DNA of 64,000 bases. Origin: Bacteroidaceae bacterium (lineage in GTDB: Bacteria; Bacteroidota; Bacteroidia; Bacteroidales; Bacteroidaceae). The notes under the pieces were generated by a model. That model saw nothing but the letters and a program-made list of their open reading frames with translations, was not told the origin of the DNA and made no database searches. Shown here in pieces: positions 55,801-64,000 of this stretch. The position numbers were made by a program, and so were the translations under genes. The stretch spans positions 62,001-126,000 of the forward strand of contig JAEESE010000013.1 of assembly GCA_016286165.1 (NCBI GenBank). The letters are read 5' to 3'. Numbering within the stretch: position 1 is the stretch's first letter; each line of letters starts with the position of its first letter.

Positions 55801-56871
55801 CTCATCGGCACCTACAAGAGCCGCGTCAGCGACCAGTGGACAAATTATGTGCTGCCTCAGGAGCACGGCAACAAGGAGGAAGTGCGTTGGATTACCGTTA
55901 CCGACAACAACGGCACCGGTCTACTCGTAGTAGCACCCGAGACGATGGCCGCCAGCGCTTCGCATTGGCGTCCTGAGGACAACTACACCAACAGTGGCAA
56001 CCGCTCACGTCACCCGCATGAGATGAAGTTCTGCGAGCAGACAGTGCTCAACCTCGACGTCTACAACCGCGCACTCGGCAATGCCAGCTGCGGCCCCGAC
56101 GTTATCAATAAATACCGCATTCAGGCCAACGTAGCACAAATGAGCCTGCTCTTCATGCCCATCACGGCAGCTCAGACCGACCAACAGCTCGCCGAACGTG
56201 CCCGCGTCAGTTCGCCCTTGTGCACAGCCGTTGACGTAAAGCAGACGAAAAATCTGGTCACGCTCTCCTCCCCCACCCCTGACGCCACCATCCGATATAG
56301 CATCGACGGCGGCAAGGAGAAGGTCTACGCCGCGCCCTTTGCCCTCGCCGACGGCGGCACCGTCCGTGCTTACGCCACTGCACCCGACCGTCTGCCGAGC
56401 CTCGCCGTAGAGCAGACTATCAATGCACATGTCGACAAGTCCTCATGGCGTATTGTCAGTTTCAGCAGCGAGCAGGGCGGCAACGAAGCAGCCGCTAATG
56501 TCATCGACGGCAACCCCGCCACCTTCTGGCACTCGCGCTACCAGCCCGACACCCCCCGCTGCCCTCACGAGATAGTGGTAGATATGGGTGCCGAGCAACG
56601 CCTGGCAGCCTTCGTATATCAAGGTCGTGAAGATATGACAAACGGACGTGTCTCGCGCTACGAGCTATACGTAGGCCAGCCCGGTCAGTGGGGTGAGCCC
56701 GTGCTCACTGGTCGCCTTGCCAACAACTCGTCGCCGCAGGAGATCAATATCCCCTCGCGTCCCTCATCCCGCTATTTCCGCTTTGTTGTTCTCTCCACCC
56801 ACGACCGCCGCGACTACGCTTCAGCCGCAGAACTCGGCGTCCTTGTAGAAAAGAACAAGCGGAAAAAGTAA
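52900..56871 (+). CDS. Very long secreted GH2 beta-galactosidase with C-terminal binding domains
   Basis: A 1323-residue exported enzyme. After the signal peptide (ending VPTFAQ) come the LacZ-type five domains: sugar-binding jelly roll (GLWQFQWVGTPDKASDTF), TIM barrel with acid/base Glu499 in WSAGNECGNG and nucleophile Glu569 in QCENTHAMGNS, and the C-terminal sandwich (AFRLPTDNERGRVG, GRGPQDSYRDRKE). About 270 extra residues follow: a CHB_HEX_C-like module (SSPTPDATIRYSIDGG, about 1120-1180) and an F5/8 type C (CBM32-like) domain (NEAAANVIDGNPATFWHSRY to YFRFVVLSTHDRRDYASAAEL, about 1190-1320). The latter usually binds galactosides, so it probably acts on a large or insoluble glycan. Confidence 0.9.
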   Translation: MDNLSKGSLQSLTRAIALTVMALCVVPTFAQTMKEWDNVSVTNLNRQRAHTLDVPMATAGAVAAAYTPTNALEASPYVKTLNGLWQFQWVGTPDKASDTFMRSDFDASSWDNIDVPSTWQVYGIRHGKQWDKPLYTNVAYPFSFDRETWSIMADRPEWFTYRGDMQNPVGSYRRTFTVPADWKGRDVFVRFNGAGHGYYVWVNGQFVGYAEDSYLPSEWNITNLLQKGENTIAVRVYRFTSGSFLEDQDYWRLTGIMRDVFLWSAPKTRISDFFFRTTELKSDNTEAAAALTVNIAGAKPKKATLEAQLCDGERVLASQSVAVTGTGDLNIQFPSVKGITAWSAEQPRLYDLRLTLNEKGKATDIRALKVGFRTVSVRNDGALLVNGNRIIFHGVDRHSFSENGGRTLTKADIETDLLQMKRLNVNAIRTSHYPDNPYFYDLCDRLGFYVLAEANVECHGNTRISHTEIFRQPMVERSVRQVLTLRNHSSIIIWSAGNECGNGNNFETVMDSIGRLDPTRLTHYEGNSQWSSVTSTMYANLDFIERTGRDRLRDFEQGRTGIRPHVQCENTHAMGNSMGNQREYYDLYEKYPALAGEFVWDWKDQGLKVSATNQPLTFEALGLKGKTDVRSILNPSKGEYWAYGGDFGDRPNDNNFCCNGVVLADCSPTAKSFNMKKVYQPIDFAMKDASTCTVTLHSKLQQRVLDDLAVSYSVLEDGYEISRGTINDVRLGVGATRDVTLTDVRDLLSKRAVAGAEYFICFSATQKNNTEWADAGFEVAKEQLLLRAATGRKPYAPKTATALQVNKDNDAVSISGTDFSVRFAKGELQQYTSKGRAMLSAPLTLQAFRLPTDNERGRVGSYDGMGLRQLRIDAGTFEVNADKGGQSVDVSAVNTYTTETGTAFIVREKFHVMADGVIAFTATIDPQNKGAELPRLGFRTELPKEFETMRWMGRGPQDSYRDRKEAALIGTYKSRVSDQWTNYVLPQEHGNKEEVRWITVTDNNGTGLLVVAPETMAASASHWRPEDNYTNSGNRSRHPHEMKFCEQTVLNLDVYNRALGNASCGPDVINKYRIQANVAQMSLLFMPITAAQTDQQLAERARVSSPLCTAVDVKQTKNLVTLSSPTPDATIRYSIDGGKEKVYAAPFALADGGTVRAYATAPDRLPSLAVEQTINAHVDKSSWRIVSFSSEQGGNEAAANVIDGNPATFWHSRYQPDTPRCPHEIVVDMGAEQRLAAFVYQGREDMTNGRVSRYELYVGQPGQWGEPVLTGRLANNSSPQEINIPSRPSSRYFRFVVLSTHDRRDYASAAELGVLVEKNKRKK

Positions 56872-56905
56872 CAGGCAAAGCCTAAAATAATCAGGCTATT
56901 ATCAC

Positions 56906-56968
56906 AAAAAGCATATTATTGCCACCGCCAACACTTATTTCAGTTGTTGACGGTGGCAATGCTTTTTT
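56906..56968 (+). terminator. Terminator after the long GH2 gene
   Basis: AAAAAGCAT...ATTGCCACCG pairs with CGGTGGCAATGCTTTTTT, with a bulge of a few bases on the left arm and a further CCAAC/GTTG pairing near the loop. It ends in a T run. The remaining 57000-57050 stretch is AT-rich and holds no gene that I can see. Confidence 0.75.
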
Positions 56969-57056
56969 CAGCAGTTCTAAAATATGTCGCAGTTTGCAAA
57001 AACAGCCCTTTTCAGCCTAAAATTCATCTTAAATAATAAAAAAAAAGGTGTTAAAA

Positions 57057-57087
57057 TGTTGTTGATATTTAAAAACTATTATATTTG
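57057..57087 (+). promoter_or_regulatory. Promoter of the third SusC/SusD locus
   Basis: TATATTTG at 57080-57087 followed by CAG matches the -7 consensus. A TTG at 57059-57061 lies 18 bp upstream, slightly closer than usual. The leader to the ATG at 57178 is about 85 bases, which is common for susC genes under regulation. Confidence 0.6.
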
Positions 57088-57177
57088 CAGTCGAAATACG
57101 ATAGAATGGAGGACTATTATAGACACGACATTTAGAATACTTAACACATTAACTATATTATTAATCTATTCTTACCT

Positions 57178-60100
57178 ATGATGAAAAAAAGTAAATTCTT
57201 TCTCTCGGGTTTGGTCGCATTGTTATGCTTCCTGCCTGGTGTAGTGTTTGCTCAAACTCTGACGGTGGAAGGAACGGTTCTCGACGAGACTGGCGAGCCC
57301 ATGATCGGCGCGTCGGTTAAGGTATTGCCCAAAGGACTGGGTACCGTGACCGACATTAACGGCCGTTTCCGTATTCCTGACGTCGACCGTGGAGCGACAC
57401 TCGAAATCTCGTACATGGGTTACCTTACCCAGACACGTAAGGCTGATGGCAGGGCTATCAACATTACCCTGCAGCCCGATGACAAGAACCTCGAGGAGGT
57501 CGTTGTCATAGCCTATGGCCAGCAGAAAAAGATTACTATCACCGGCGCTGTTTCTGCCGTGAATGGCGACGAGCTGCTCAAGGCGCCTGTTGCCAATGTG
57601 GCCAACTCCTTACAGGGTAAGTTGCCAGGTATCTCGGTAGTGCAGCCTTCAGGCATGCCCGGCGAAGACGAGCCGACCATTCGCATTCGCGGTATCGGTT
57701 CTCTCAACAGCGCTGAGCCTCTCGTGCTCGTCGATGGTGTGGAACGTCCGTTCAGCCAGATCGACCCCAATGAAATCGAAGACATCACAATCCTTAAGGA
57801 TGCTTCCGCCACAGCCGTATTCGGTGTGCGAGGCGCTAACGGCGTAATCCTCGTGACCACCAAGCGCGGTGAACCCGGCAAGGCATCTGTAACGGTTTCG
57901 GCAAGTGCTGCTCTGCAGCAGATCTCGAAATTCGTGGACTTTGCTGATTCCTACACTTACGGTAAGATGTGGAACTACACGGCCATCACCGACGCTCTGC
58001 CCATGGATCAATGGCCCGGAACGACCAACATCTCCGACTACACGCCCTATGCCGACACCGGTATTCGTTTCAGTCAGGATGTGATGGAGCACTTCCGCAC
58101 AGGCGACATGCCCGTCACCTTCCCCAACACCGACTGGATCAAATATATGATGAATGATGCAGCATGGCAGGAACGTGCCAACGTCAACGTGAAAGGCGGT
58201 ACAGAACGGGTAAGATATTTTGTATCGGCCGGCTTCATGCATCAGAACTCACTTTTCAAGGTCTTCTCCAACAATGACGACGAGACCTTCCGCTTCAACC
58301 GCTTCAACTATCGTGCCAACCTGGACATCGACGTCTCGAAGTACAGCCAGTTGTCACTCACGATGGGCGGTCAAGTGCGCAACCGCACCACGATGGGTGG
58401 CGGCGAAGGCTTCCTCTTCCGTTATCTCCAGGGCGCTACTCCCTACGCCGGTATCGGTGTCGACGACCAAGGCCGTCATATCGTCGCCGACGAGGGCATA
58501 GTAGGTCCCTACGACCGCGATGCCCTCTCCAACTATTACGACTTAGGTTACGTGAATACAAGCACCAACGTTCTGAACCTCGACCTCCAGTACAAGCTCA
58601 ACATGAGCTTCCTCACCCCGGGCTTGGATTTCAGGATCAAGGGTTCATACAACACCGACTATAGCGCCCGCAAGGACCGCCAGAACGGCTTCGGCACAGG
58701 TGTGCAATACGTGGCCACGCTGGACAACGGACAGGAGGTTCTCCGCAAGGAAAACATCACATGGCCTATCCCCTACAACGAGAGTAAGTGGGGCAACCGC
58801 AACTGGTATGCCGAGGCAAGTTTCAACTATGCCCGCAAGTTCGGTTTGCACAATGTCGGTGCACTCCTCCTTTACAACCAGAGCAAGACTTATTATCCTT
58901 GGGATTCCGACGGCAGCCTTTACCGTTCGATTCCTAAGGGCTACGTAGGACTCGTAGGCCGTGTGACCTACGACTACGCCACACGTTATCTGTTCGACTT
59001 CAACATCGGTTACAACGGATCCGAAAACTTCGCCGAAGGCAAGCGCTACGGTACATTCCCATCGTTCTCGGTAGGTTGGATTCCCTCGAGCGAGAAGTTC
59101 TGGGAGCCCCTGCAGAATGTTATCGGCTACTTGAAACTGCGTGGTTCTTGGGGAAAGGTCGGTAACGACAACCAGAACGGCGCACGCTTCCTGTATCTGC
59201 CGGGTGCATGGCAGTTCTATCAGGGTGTAATGACCGGTAACCCACAACGACGAGGCGCCAACTTCGGTACCAGCGGCGACTGGCTGCAGGCAGTGAAGGA
59301 GCTGACGGCCGGTAACCCGAATGTAACCTGGGAAACCGCAACGAAGATTAACCTCGGTGTGGACGCAGCATTCTTCAAAGACCGTCTGATGTTGAACTTC
59401 GATATCTTCTGGGAGGACCGCAAGGATATCCTCGTTTCGAATGCCTCTCTGTTGCCTGCTGTGACCAGCCTGCCTGGAAGCCGCGTCAACGAAGGCCGCG
59501 TGAAGAACCACGGTTACGAACTGACCTTAAAATGGTCAGACAAAGTAGGTGATTTCCGCTACAGCATCAGCCCGAGCATCGCCTTTGCCCGCAACAAGAT
59601 TATCGAGATGCTCGAGGTGCCGCCCATGTATGACTATCTGAGCCGTACAGGCCTGCCCGTGGGACAGCGCTTCGGCTATGACCTCTTCGAATTCTACCAG
59701 CCGGGCACCGAAGAACGTTATTTGGCAAAATATGGCGTGGAAATGCCCGACCAGCAGTATAATATTAAATATGGTGATGCCGTTTATGTGGACCTTAACG
59801 CCGATGGTGTCATCGACCAGAACGACCAGAAGCCCCTCGGTTATACCGACGTTCCCGAGATCACATGGTCTGTAAACGGTAACCTGAGCTGGAAGAACCT
59901 CGACTTCTCAATGCTCTGGGTAGGTGCCGACCACACCAGCCGCCAGCTCAACGGATACTTCCGCGACCAGTTCGGCTCAACCAATACTTCGGCTCTGGCC
60001 CAGTGGGTTGCCGACAACTCATGGACTGAGGACAACCGCGATGCTATTCTGCCACGTATCTCCTTCGAGAACCGCGTTCACAACAACCACGATTCACGGG

Positions 60101-60339
60101 CGTGGATTATCAATTCGAAATATGCACGTCTGAAGAATGTGGAACTTGGCTATACCTTCAGGAAGATTAAATTCCTGCCACTGATCAACTACGTGAGATT
60201 GTATGCCCAAGGCCAGAACCTGCTGACATTCGCCGACTTCAAGGGCAACGACCCCGAAGCTCCCGGTTCAGGACTTGACTACGGTCTTCGTTATCCTATG
60301 ACACGCGTGTATAACTTTGGTGTACAAGTAAACTTTTAA
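57178..60339 (+). CDS. SusC/RagA-family TonB-dependent outer-membrane transporter (third)
   Basis: A 1053-residue importer. It has the signal peptide MMKKSKFFLSGLVALLCFLP..VFAQ, a carboxypeptidase-regulatory-like domain (VEGTVLDETGEPMIGASVKV), a SusC-type linker (EEVVVIAYGQQKKITITGAV), a plug (TIRIRGIGSLNSAEPLVLVD, ILKDASATAVFGVRGANGVI) and a barrel ending VYNFGVQVNF. This is a canonical SusC with all parts. Its stop codon is followed by a heptad array and then susD. ATGs at 57178 and 57181 are equally possible. Confidence 0.92.
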   Translation: MMKKSKFFLSGLVALLCFLPGVVFAQTLTVEGTVLDETGEPMIGASVKVLPKGLGTVTDINGRFRIPDVDRGATLEISYMGYLTQTRKADGRAINITLQPDDKNLEEVVVIAYGQQKKITITGAVSAVNGDELLKAPVANVANSLQGKLPGISVVQPSGMPGEDEPTIRIRGIGSLNSAEPLVLVDGVERPFSQIDPNEIEDITILKDASATAVFGVRGANGVILVTTKRGEPGKASVTVSASAALQQISKFVDFADSYTYGKMWNYTAITDALPMDQWPGTTNISDYTPYADTGIRFSQDVMEHFRTGDMPVTFPNTDWIKYMMNDAAWQERANVNVKGGTERVRYFVSAGFMHQNSLFKVFSNNDDETFRFNRFNYRANLDIDVSKYSQLSLTMGGQVRNRTTMGGGEGFLFRYLQGATPYAGIGVDDQGRHIVADEGIVGPYDRDALSNYYDLGYVNTSTNVLNLDLQYKLNMSFLTPGLDFRIKGSYNTDYSARKDRQNGFGTGVQYVATLDNGQEVLRKENITWPIPYNESKWGNRNWYAEASFNYARKFGLHNVGALLLYNQSKTYYPWDSDGSLYRSIPKGYVGLVGRVTYDYATRYLFDFNIGYNGSENFAEGKRYGTFPSFSVGWIPSSEKFWEPLQNVIGYLKLRGSWGKVGNDNQNGARFLYLPGAWQFYQGVMTGNPQRRGANFGTSGDWLQAVKELTAGNPNVTWETATKINLGVDAAFFKDRLMLNFDIFWEDRKDILVSNASLLPAVTSLPGSRVNEGRVKNHGYELTLKWSDKVGDFRYSISPSIAFARNKIIEMLEVPPMYDYLSRTGLPVGQRFGYDLFEFYQPGTEERYLAKYGVEMPDQQYNIKYGDAVYVDLNADGVIDQNDQKPLGYTDVPEITWSVNGNLSWKNLDFSMLWVGADHTSRQLNGYFRDQFGSTNTSALAQWVADNSWTEDNRDAILPRISFENRVHNNHDSRAWIINSKYARLKNVELGYTFRKIKFLPLINYVRLYAQGQNLLTFADFKGNDPEAPGSGLDYGLRYPMTRVYNFGVQVNF

Positions 60340-60340
60340 C

Positions 60341-60438
60341 AAGTTGACGAGTCGACAGTTGACAGTTGACGAGTTGACAAGTTGACGAGTTGACAAGTTG
60401 ATAGTTGACAGTTAATAGTTGACAGTTGACAAGTTAAT
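60341..60438 (+). repeat. Heptanucleotide/octanucleotide array between susC and susD
   Basis: About 13 units of AGTTGAC (7 bp) mixed with 8-bp variants (GAGTTGAC, AAGTTGAC). It starts 2 bp after the susC stop codon. Sequence and placement just behind a stop codon match the array after lpxC. Confidence 0.85.
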
Positions 60439-60451
60439 GAAAAAAGAATAA

Positions 60452-62476
60452 ATGAAGAATATGAAAAAGATATTTAACTACATATTGGCTTTGGGAATGG
60501 CTTCCGGCATTCTTACAGCTTGTGTCGACGATATCAATGTCGGTAATGCCTTCCTCGAGAAAGCACCTGGCGTTGACATAAATGTCGACACCGTGTTCTC
60601 CAAAGCTGAATACACCCGTAATTTCCTATGGAGTGCTTATGGGCAGCTCTACTGCACCTACACCGCAGGAAATATGATGAACGGTGCTCCCATTGATGTG
60701 CTTTCCGACTCCTACCACTGCTACGTCAGCTGGGGCGGTCCCAAGCAGAGCTACTATCCCGGCGGCTTGACCGAAGATGCTCAGGACACTGAGGACGGTA
60801 ACTATCAAGGCAAATTCTCCTATTCCACCAAAGGTGGACTCGACAGCGATGCCGGCGGCCGCGTATCCATTTACGAAACCGTGCGCAAATGCTGGCAGCT
60901 TATTGAGAATATCGACCGCGTGCCCGATATGAGCGCTGATGAGAAGAGCCGTCTGCGCGGCGAGGCTTACACCATCATGGCCAGCCGCTATTACGACGCT
61001 TTCCGCAACTTCGGCGGTCTCTGCCTCGTAAAGAAAGCTTACGCCGTGGGCGAAGGCTTCACCGAAGGGCGTTCAACCGCTTTCCAGACCGTTGAGTTCA
61101 TCGACTCACTTATCCAGTGCGCTATCAATGAGCCCGGCTTCATTTGGAACATCCCCAATGCCGACATAGGTCAGTGGTCAGGTCGTCTGACACGTGCCTC
61201 AGCCCGCGCCCTGCGCGCCAAGGTGTGGATGTTTGCCGCATCGCCGTTGTTCAACAGCAATGAGCCTTATATGCGATATGAAAAACGTCCTACAGGTTTC
61301 GAGAATGAAGAACACGTATGGTTCGGCAAGGAAGATCCATCGCTCTGGCAGCGCTGCCTGCAGTACTGCAATGATTTCTTCAACGACAACGCCGCCAATG
61401 GCGACTACTACCAGCTCATCCAGCCTGAGACTCAGAACGAGGCCGGTTATCGTATGGCTTACCGCCGTGCCTACCGCTATCGCAACAACGAGACACGCCA
61501 CGAGAAAATCTTCGACGTTCATCCCACCCAGTACCTGAGCGACGAAGTGGTCAACGGCTCGGTAGTTAATCACTGGGGATGGGGCTGGGCAGGCTTTGCT
61601 CTCGACTGCTACCGTCAGGGCGGTGCCGTTCCTACCAACGAGCTGATGGAGTGCTTCGGCATGCAGGATGGTCGCGTGTTCCCCTACTCCGACATCTACG
61701 GCCCAGGCAAGAACCCCAACGGCTACGATATCTTCGCCGACCGCGACCCGCGTCTGTACGAGACTATGCTTGTTCCCAGGCACGACGTACCCGCAGGCTT
61801 CGGTTGGAATGGACGCAACTATTCCGACACCTGGGTAGGCGGCGTCATGGACAAGGACAGCAAGTTCAACAACGCCGACGACATAGCTTCAGGCTACTGC
61901 AAATACAAGTGGTTGCTTGATTATTACGGCGACGGACAGATGAACGACGAGTATATCGGCGTGTCCTACATACGTCTGGCTGAGATGTACCTCATCCGTG
62001 CCGAAGCTAAGGCTGAGACCGGAGACCTCCGCGGTGCACTCGACGACCTCCACGTCGTTCGCAGCCGTGTAGGCTTAGGTCGCCTCGAGGCTATGAATCC
62101 GTCTTTGAACCTGACCTCCAACAAGGAGAACTTGATCAACGAAATCCTCCGCGAGCGCAACTGCGAGATAGGCGCCGAGTGTGGCGACCGTCTCTACGAC
62201 ATGGTTCGTCGCAAGCGTCAGGACCTCTTCACCAAGCCGCTACATGAAATCCGGATTTATCGTCTTGATGCTGCCGGCAACCGTCTCACAGAGGGCGACC
62301 AACAGTGGGATCCCAGCACACCTTGGCCTAAGTTCGAATACGAGAAGCCGCAGATTGTAAACGGTGCCCGCCGCTGGTGGGATCCCGGCTACTGGACCAA
62401 CAAGTGGTATCTCGACCCCGTCTCTCGTATCGAGATTCAGAAGGGATACGGACTTACTCAGAATCCCGGATGGTAA
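60452..62476 (+). CDS. SusD/RagB-family outer-membrane lipoprotein (third)
   Basis: A 674-residue lipoprotein with lipobox ILTAC followed by VDD. SusD features include LRGEAYTIMASRYYDAFRNFGG, VSYIRLAEMYLIRAEAKAETGD, LHVVRSRVGLGRLE and the closing LINEILRERNCEIGAECGDRLYDMVRRKRQDLF. It should pair with the SusC just upstream. The start could also be 60461. Confidence 0.9.
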   Translation: MKNMKKIFNYILALGMASGILTACVDDINVGNAFLEKAPGVDINVDTVFSKAEYTRNFLWSAYGQLYCTYTAGNMMNGAPIDVLSDSYHCYVSWGGPKQSYYPGGLTEDAQDTEDGNYQGKFSYSTKGGLDSDAGGRVSIYETVRKCWQLIENIDRVPDMSADEKSRLRGEAYTIMASRYYDAFRNFGGLCLVKKAYAVGEGFTEGRSTAFQTVEFIDSLIQCAINEPGFIWNIPNADIGQWSGRLTRASARALRAKVWMFAASPLFNSNEPYMRYEKRPTGFENEEHVWFGKEDPSLWQRCLQYCNDFFNDNAANGDYYQLIQPETQNEAGYRMAYRRAYRYRNNETRHEKIFDVHPTQYLSDEVVNGSVVNHWGWGWAGFALDCYRQGGAVPTNELMECFGMQDGRVFPYSDIYGPGKNPNGYDIFADRDPRLYETMLVPRHDVPAGFGWNGRNYSDTWVGGVMDKDSKFNNADDIASGYCKYKWLLDYYGDGQMNDEYIGVSYIRLAEMYLIRAEAKAETGDLRGALDDLHVVRSRVGLGRLEAMNPSLNLTSNKENLINEILRERNCEIGAECGDRLYDMVRRKRQDLFTKPLHEIRIYRLDAAGNRLTEGDQQWDPSTPWPKFEYEKPQIVNGARRWWDPGYWTNKWYLDPVSRIEIQKGYGLTQNPGW

Positions 62477-62482
62477 GAGTCA

Positions 62483-62510
62483 GATAAAAGAAAAAAGCTA
62501 AAAGATAAAA
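62483..62510 (+). repeat. Heptanucleotide array between susD and the following susC
   Basis: Units GATAAAA, GAAAAAA, GCTAAAA, GATAAAA directly before the start codon of the next gene (ATG at 62514). It may affect translation initiation because it occupies the ribosome-binding region. Confidence 0.65.
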
Positions 62511-62513
62511 GTT

Positions 62514-64000
62514 ATGAAAATACATAATATATTAAAATGTACCTTCGCGGTACTCTTGGGCGTCCCCACGGCGGTGAATGCCCAGGTGACGCTGAGCGAC
62601 AAAGAGTCGCAGAAGGTAGATTTAGGCTATGGCGTTGAGCAGACCGAGTTCCTCACTACTGCGGCTACGACAACCATCACAGCAGAAGAGCTCCGCCGCA
62701 CATCAGCCATCAGCCTGGCAGATGCCCTCTATGGCAAGCTCCTTGGTCTGAACGCCTACCAGAACACCGGTTTCAAGGGCGAGGAAGGCACTGGAGCAAC
62801 ATTCAATATCCGTGGTGTCCAAACCACAGGCGAACGCGACATTCTGATTCTTGTCGACGGTGTGGAACGGCCTATCGACCGTCTCACCGTTGAGGAAGTG
62901 GAAAGCGTTACCGTGCTGAAAGACGCCGCTGCCGTAGCACTCTACGGACACGAGGCCATCAACGGTGTGCTCTTGGTCAAGACCAAGCACGGCAACAAGG
63001 ACGGCAAATACAATTTCAAAGCCGGTTATTCACACAAGTTCCAGTTTGACCCGAAGATGGCCGACATGGTAGGTGCCTACGACTACGCCACAGCGCTGAA
63101 CCGCGCTCGTTTGAACGACGGCGCAGCTCCTGCCTATACTGATGCCGAGTTGCAGAAGTTCCAGGATGGCAGCGACCCCTTCGTCTATCCCAACATCGAC
63201 TGGAAGAAGGAAGTGTTCAAGAACACGGCCCACGAGACAAACGCTTACCTCTCGTTCTTCGGCGGTACAGACAAGTTGCAGTACTACACTCAGCTCGACT
63301 ACACCGATGCCCGCGGTCTCTATGCCAATCCCAAGCAGGACGACTGGACATCGCAGCTGAAGTATTCCAAGGCCAATATCCGCGCCAACCTTGATTTCGA
63401 GGTCAGCAAGACCACACGAGTGAGCACCAATATCCTGGGTATCCTCATGGAGACCAACGGAGTGCCCAACGTGAGTTCCAACGACGCTTGGTGGCACCTG
63501 TACAAGGTTCCTGCCTTGGCATTCCCCATCAAGACGGCGGGTGATGTCTGGGGCGGCAGCCAGACCTATGGCGACTTCAACCTCCTGGCCAAGTCGCAGG
63601 GTGCCGGCTTCATGAAGACCCACCAGCGCCAGATATGGGCAAACATCACCTTGGAGCAAGACCTCGACGTCATCACCGAAGGCCTGAAGCTCTACGTAGG
63701 CGGTTCCTACGACAACTCCTCCAACACCATCGAAACCCGCTCAAAGGGTTATCAGTACGGTTGGAACTACTACGACGCCGCCGGCGTTATGCAGGAAACG
63801 GTAATGGGTACTATCGAAGACAAGTTGGTATTCAACAACTGGGTTGACTCTCAGTGGCGCATCGCCACCTTCAACGCAGGCCTGAAATACAGCAAGCAGT
63901 TGAACAACGGCGACAATGTGGCCGCCAATGCCAACTACAACATGAAGAGCGAGATTCGCGACAACCGTAGCAACACATGGTACCGCGCCAACTGGCAGCT
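62514..64000 (+). CDS. SusC-like TonB-dependent transporter without the N-terminal regulatory domain (partial)
   Basis: Open from ATG 62514 to the right edge (495 complete codons). The signal peptide MKIHNILKCTFAVLLGVPTA..NAQ is followed after only about 45 residues by a plug domain: LADALYGKLLGLNAY, TFNIRGVQTTGERDILILVD and VTVLKDAAAVALYGHEAINGV. The carboxypeptidase-regulatory-like domain seen in the other three SusC proteins is absent. The barrel begins after about residue 160. Such short-headed SusC proteins occur as second transporters in some loci. The 3' end and any SusD partner lie beyond the window. Confidence 0.85.
   Translation, partial: MKIHNILKCTFAVLLGVPTAVNAQVTLSDKESQKVDLGYGVEQTEFLTTAATTTITAEELRRTSAISLADALYGKLLGLNAYQNTGFKGEEGTGATFNIRGVQTTGERDILILVDGVERPIDRLTVEEVESVTVLKDAAAVALYGHEAINGVLLVKTKHGNKDGKYNFKAGYSHKFQFDPKMADMVGAYDYATALNRARLNDGAAPAYTDAELQKFQDGSDPFVYPNIDWKKEVFKNTAHETNAYLSFFGGTDKLQYYTQLDYTDARGLYANPKQDDWTSQLKYSKANIRANLDFEVSKTTRVSTNILGILMETNGVPNVSSNDAWWHLYKVPALAFPIKTAGDVWGGSQTYGDFNLLAKSQGAGFMKTHQRQIWANITLEQDLDVITEGLKLYVGGSYDNSSNTIETRSKGYQYGWNYYDAAGVMQETVMGTIEDKLVFNNWVDSQWRIATFNAGLKYSKQLNNGDNVAANANYNMKSEIRDNRSNTWYRANWQ

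Overview
The window looks like chromosomal DNA of a gut or rumen Bacteroidales bacterium, most likely Prevotellaceae. The reasons are: SusC/SusD-type outer-membrane uptake pairs; lipoproteins with acidic residues right after the lipobox cysteine; promoters of the Bacteroidota type (TTTG, about 19-21 bp, TAnnTTTG) with little use of Shine-Dalgarno sites; a moderate G+C content; and the gene order lpxD-lpxC-lpxA-miaA. No rRNA, tRNA, CRISPR array, integrase or transposase was seen. All family names come from reading motifs, not from database searches.

Layout. (1) 1-4541: end of an upstream gene, then a tight operon of an acyltransferase, a free-standing acyl carrier protein, an acyl-adenylating ligase and a DUF4153-type membrane protein. 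(2) 4556-5545: pyrF, carrying two in-frame copies of a 34-bp palindromic element. (3) 5546-6692: a 1.1 kb non-coding stretch with two copies of a two-hairpin element, two arrays of 22-bp repeats, an 18-bp perfect palindrome and an AT-rich segment, leading into a VirE/VapE-type primase-helicase gene (6693-8843). Together these resemble a replication origin with its initiator. (4) 8982-17051: envelope genes lpxD, lpxC, lpxA, a small pRiA4b-ORF3-like protein, miaA, a class A penicillin-binding protein and a secreted GH43-like enzyme. lpxC lacks the FabZ domain normally fused to it in this phylum, and a 23-unit heptanucleotide array starts exactly where that domain should begin. (5) 17350-35707: an 18 kb operon, fasciclin lipoprotein-SusC-SusD-fasciclin-fasciclin-SusC-SusD, with no enzyme inside it. 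(6) 36031-49450: GH2 beta-galactosidase, DUF6057 membrane protein, a TolB-like lipoprotein with a CxxCH haem motif, an S9 peptidase, an NrnA-type DHH phosphoesterase, a four-helix-bundle protein and a GH105/DUF4861 enzyme. (7) 49631-56871: a 5'(3')-nucleotidase, a convergent GH92 mannosidase-family enzyme, a small exported protein made of six 20-residue repeats, and a second, very long GH2. (8) 57178-64000: SusC-SusD-SusC, the last running off the window.

The genes suggest outer-membrane capture and breakdown of complex glycans (galactosides, rhamnogalacturonan-type oligosaccharides, mannosides), next to housekeeping lipid A, peptidoglycan, tRNA and pyrimidine genes. No sensor-regulator (HTCS, ECF sigma/anti-sigma) lies inside the window.

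The most unusual theme is short repeats that have invaded genes without breaking them. Heptanucleotide arrays occur at nine places, between genes and inside genes, including the coding region for one signal peptide. A GC-rich 34-bp palindrome is translated in pyrF and in the NrnA-like gene. A 28-bp palindromic block encodes part of two different signal peptides.
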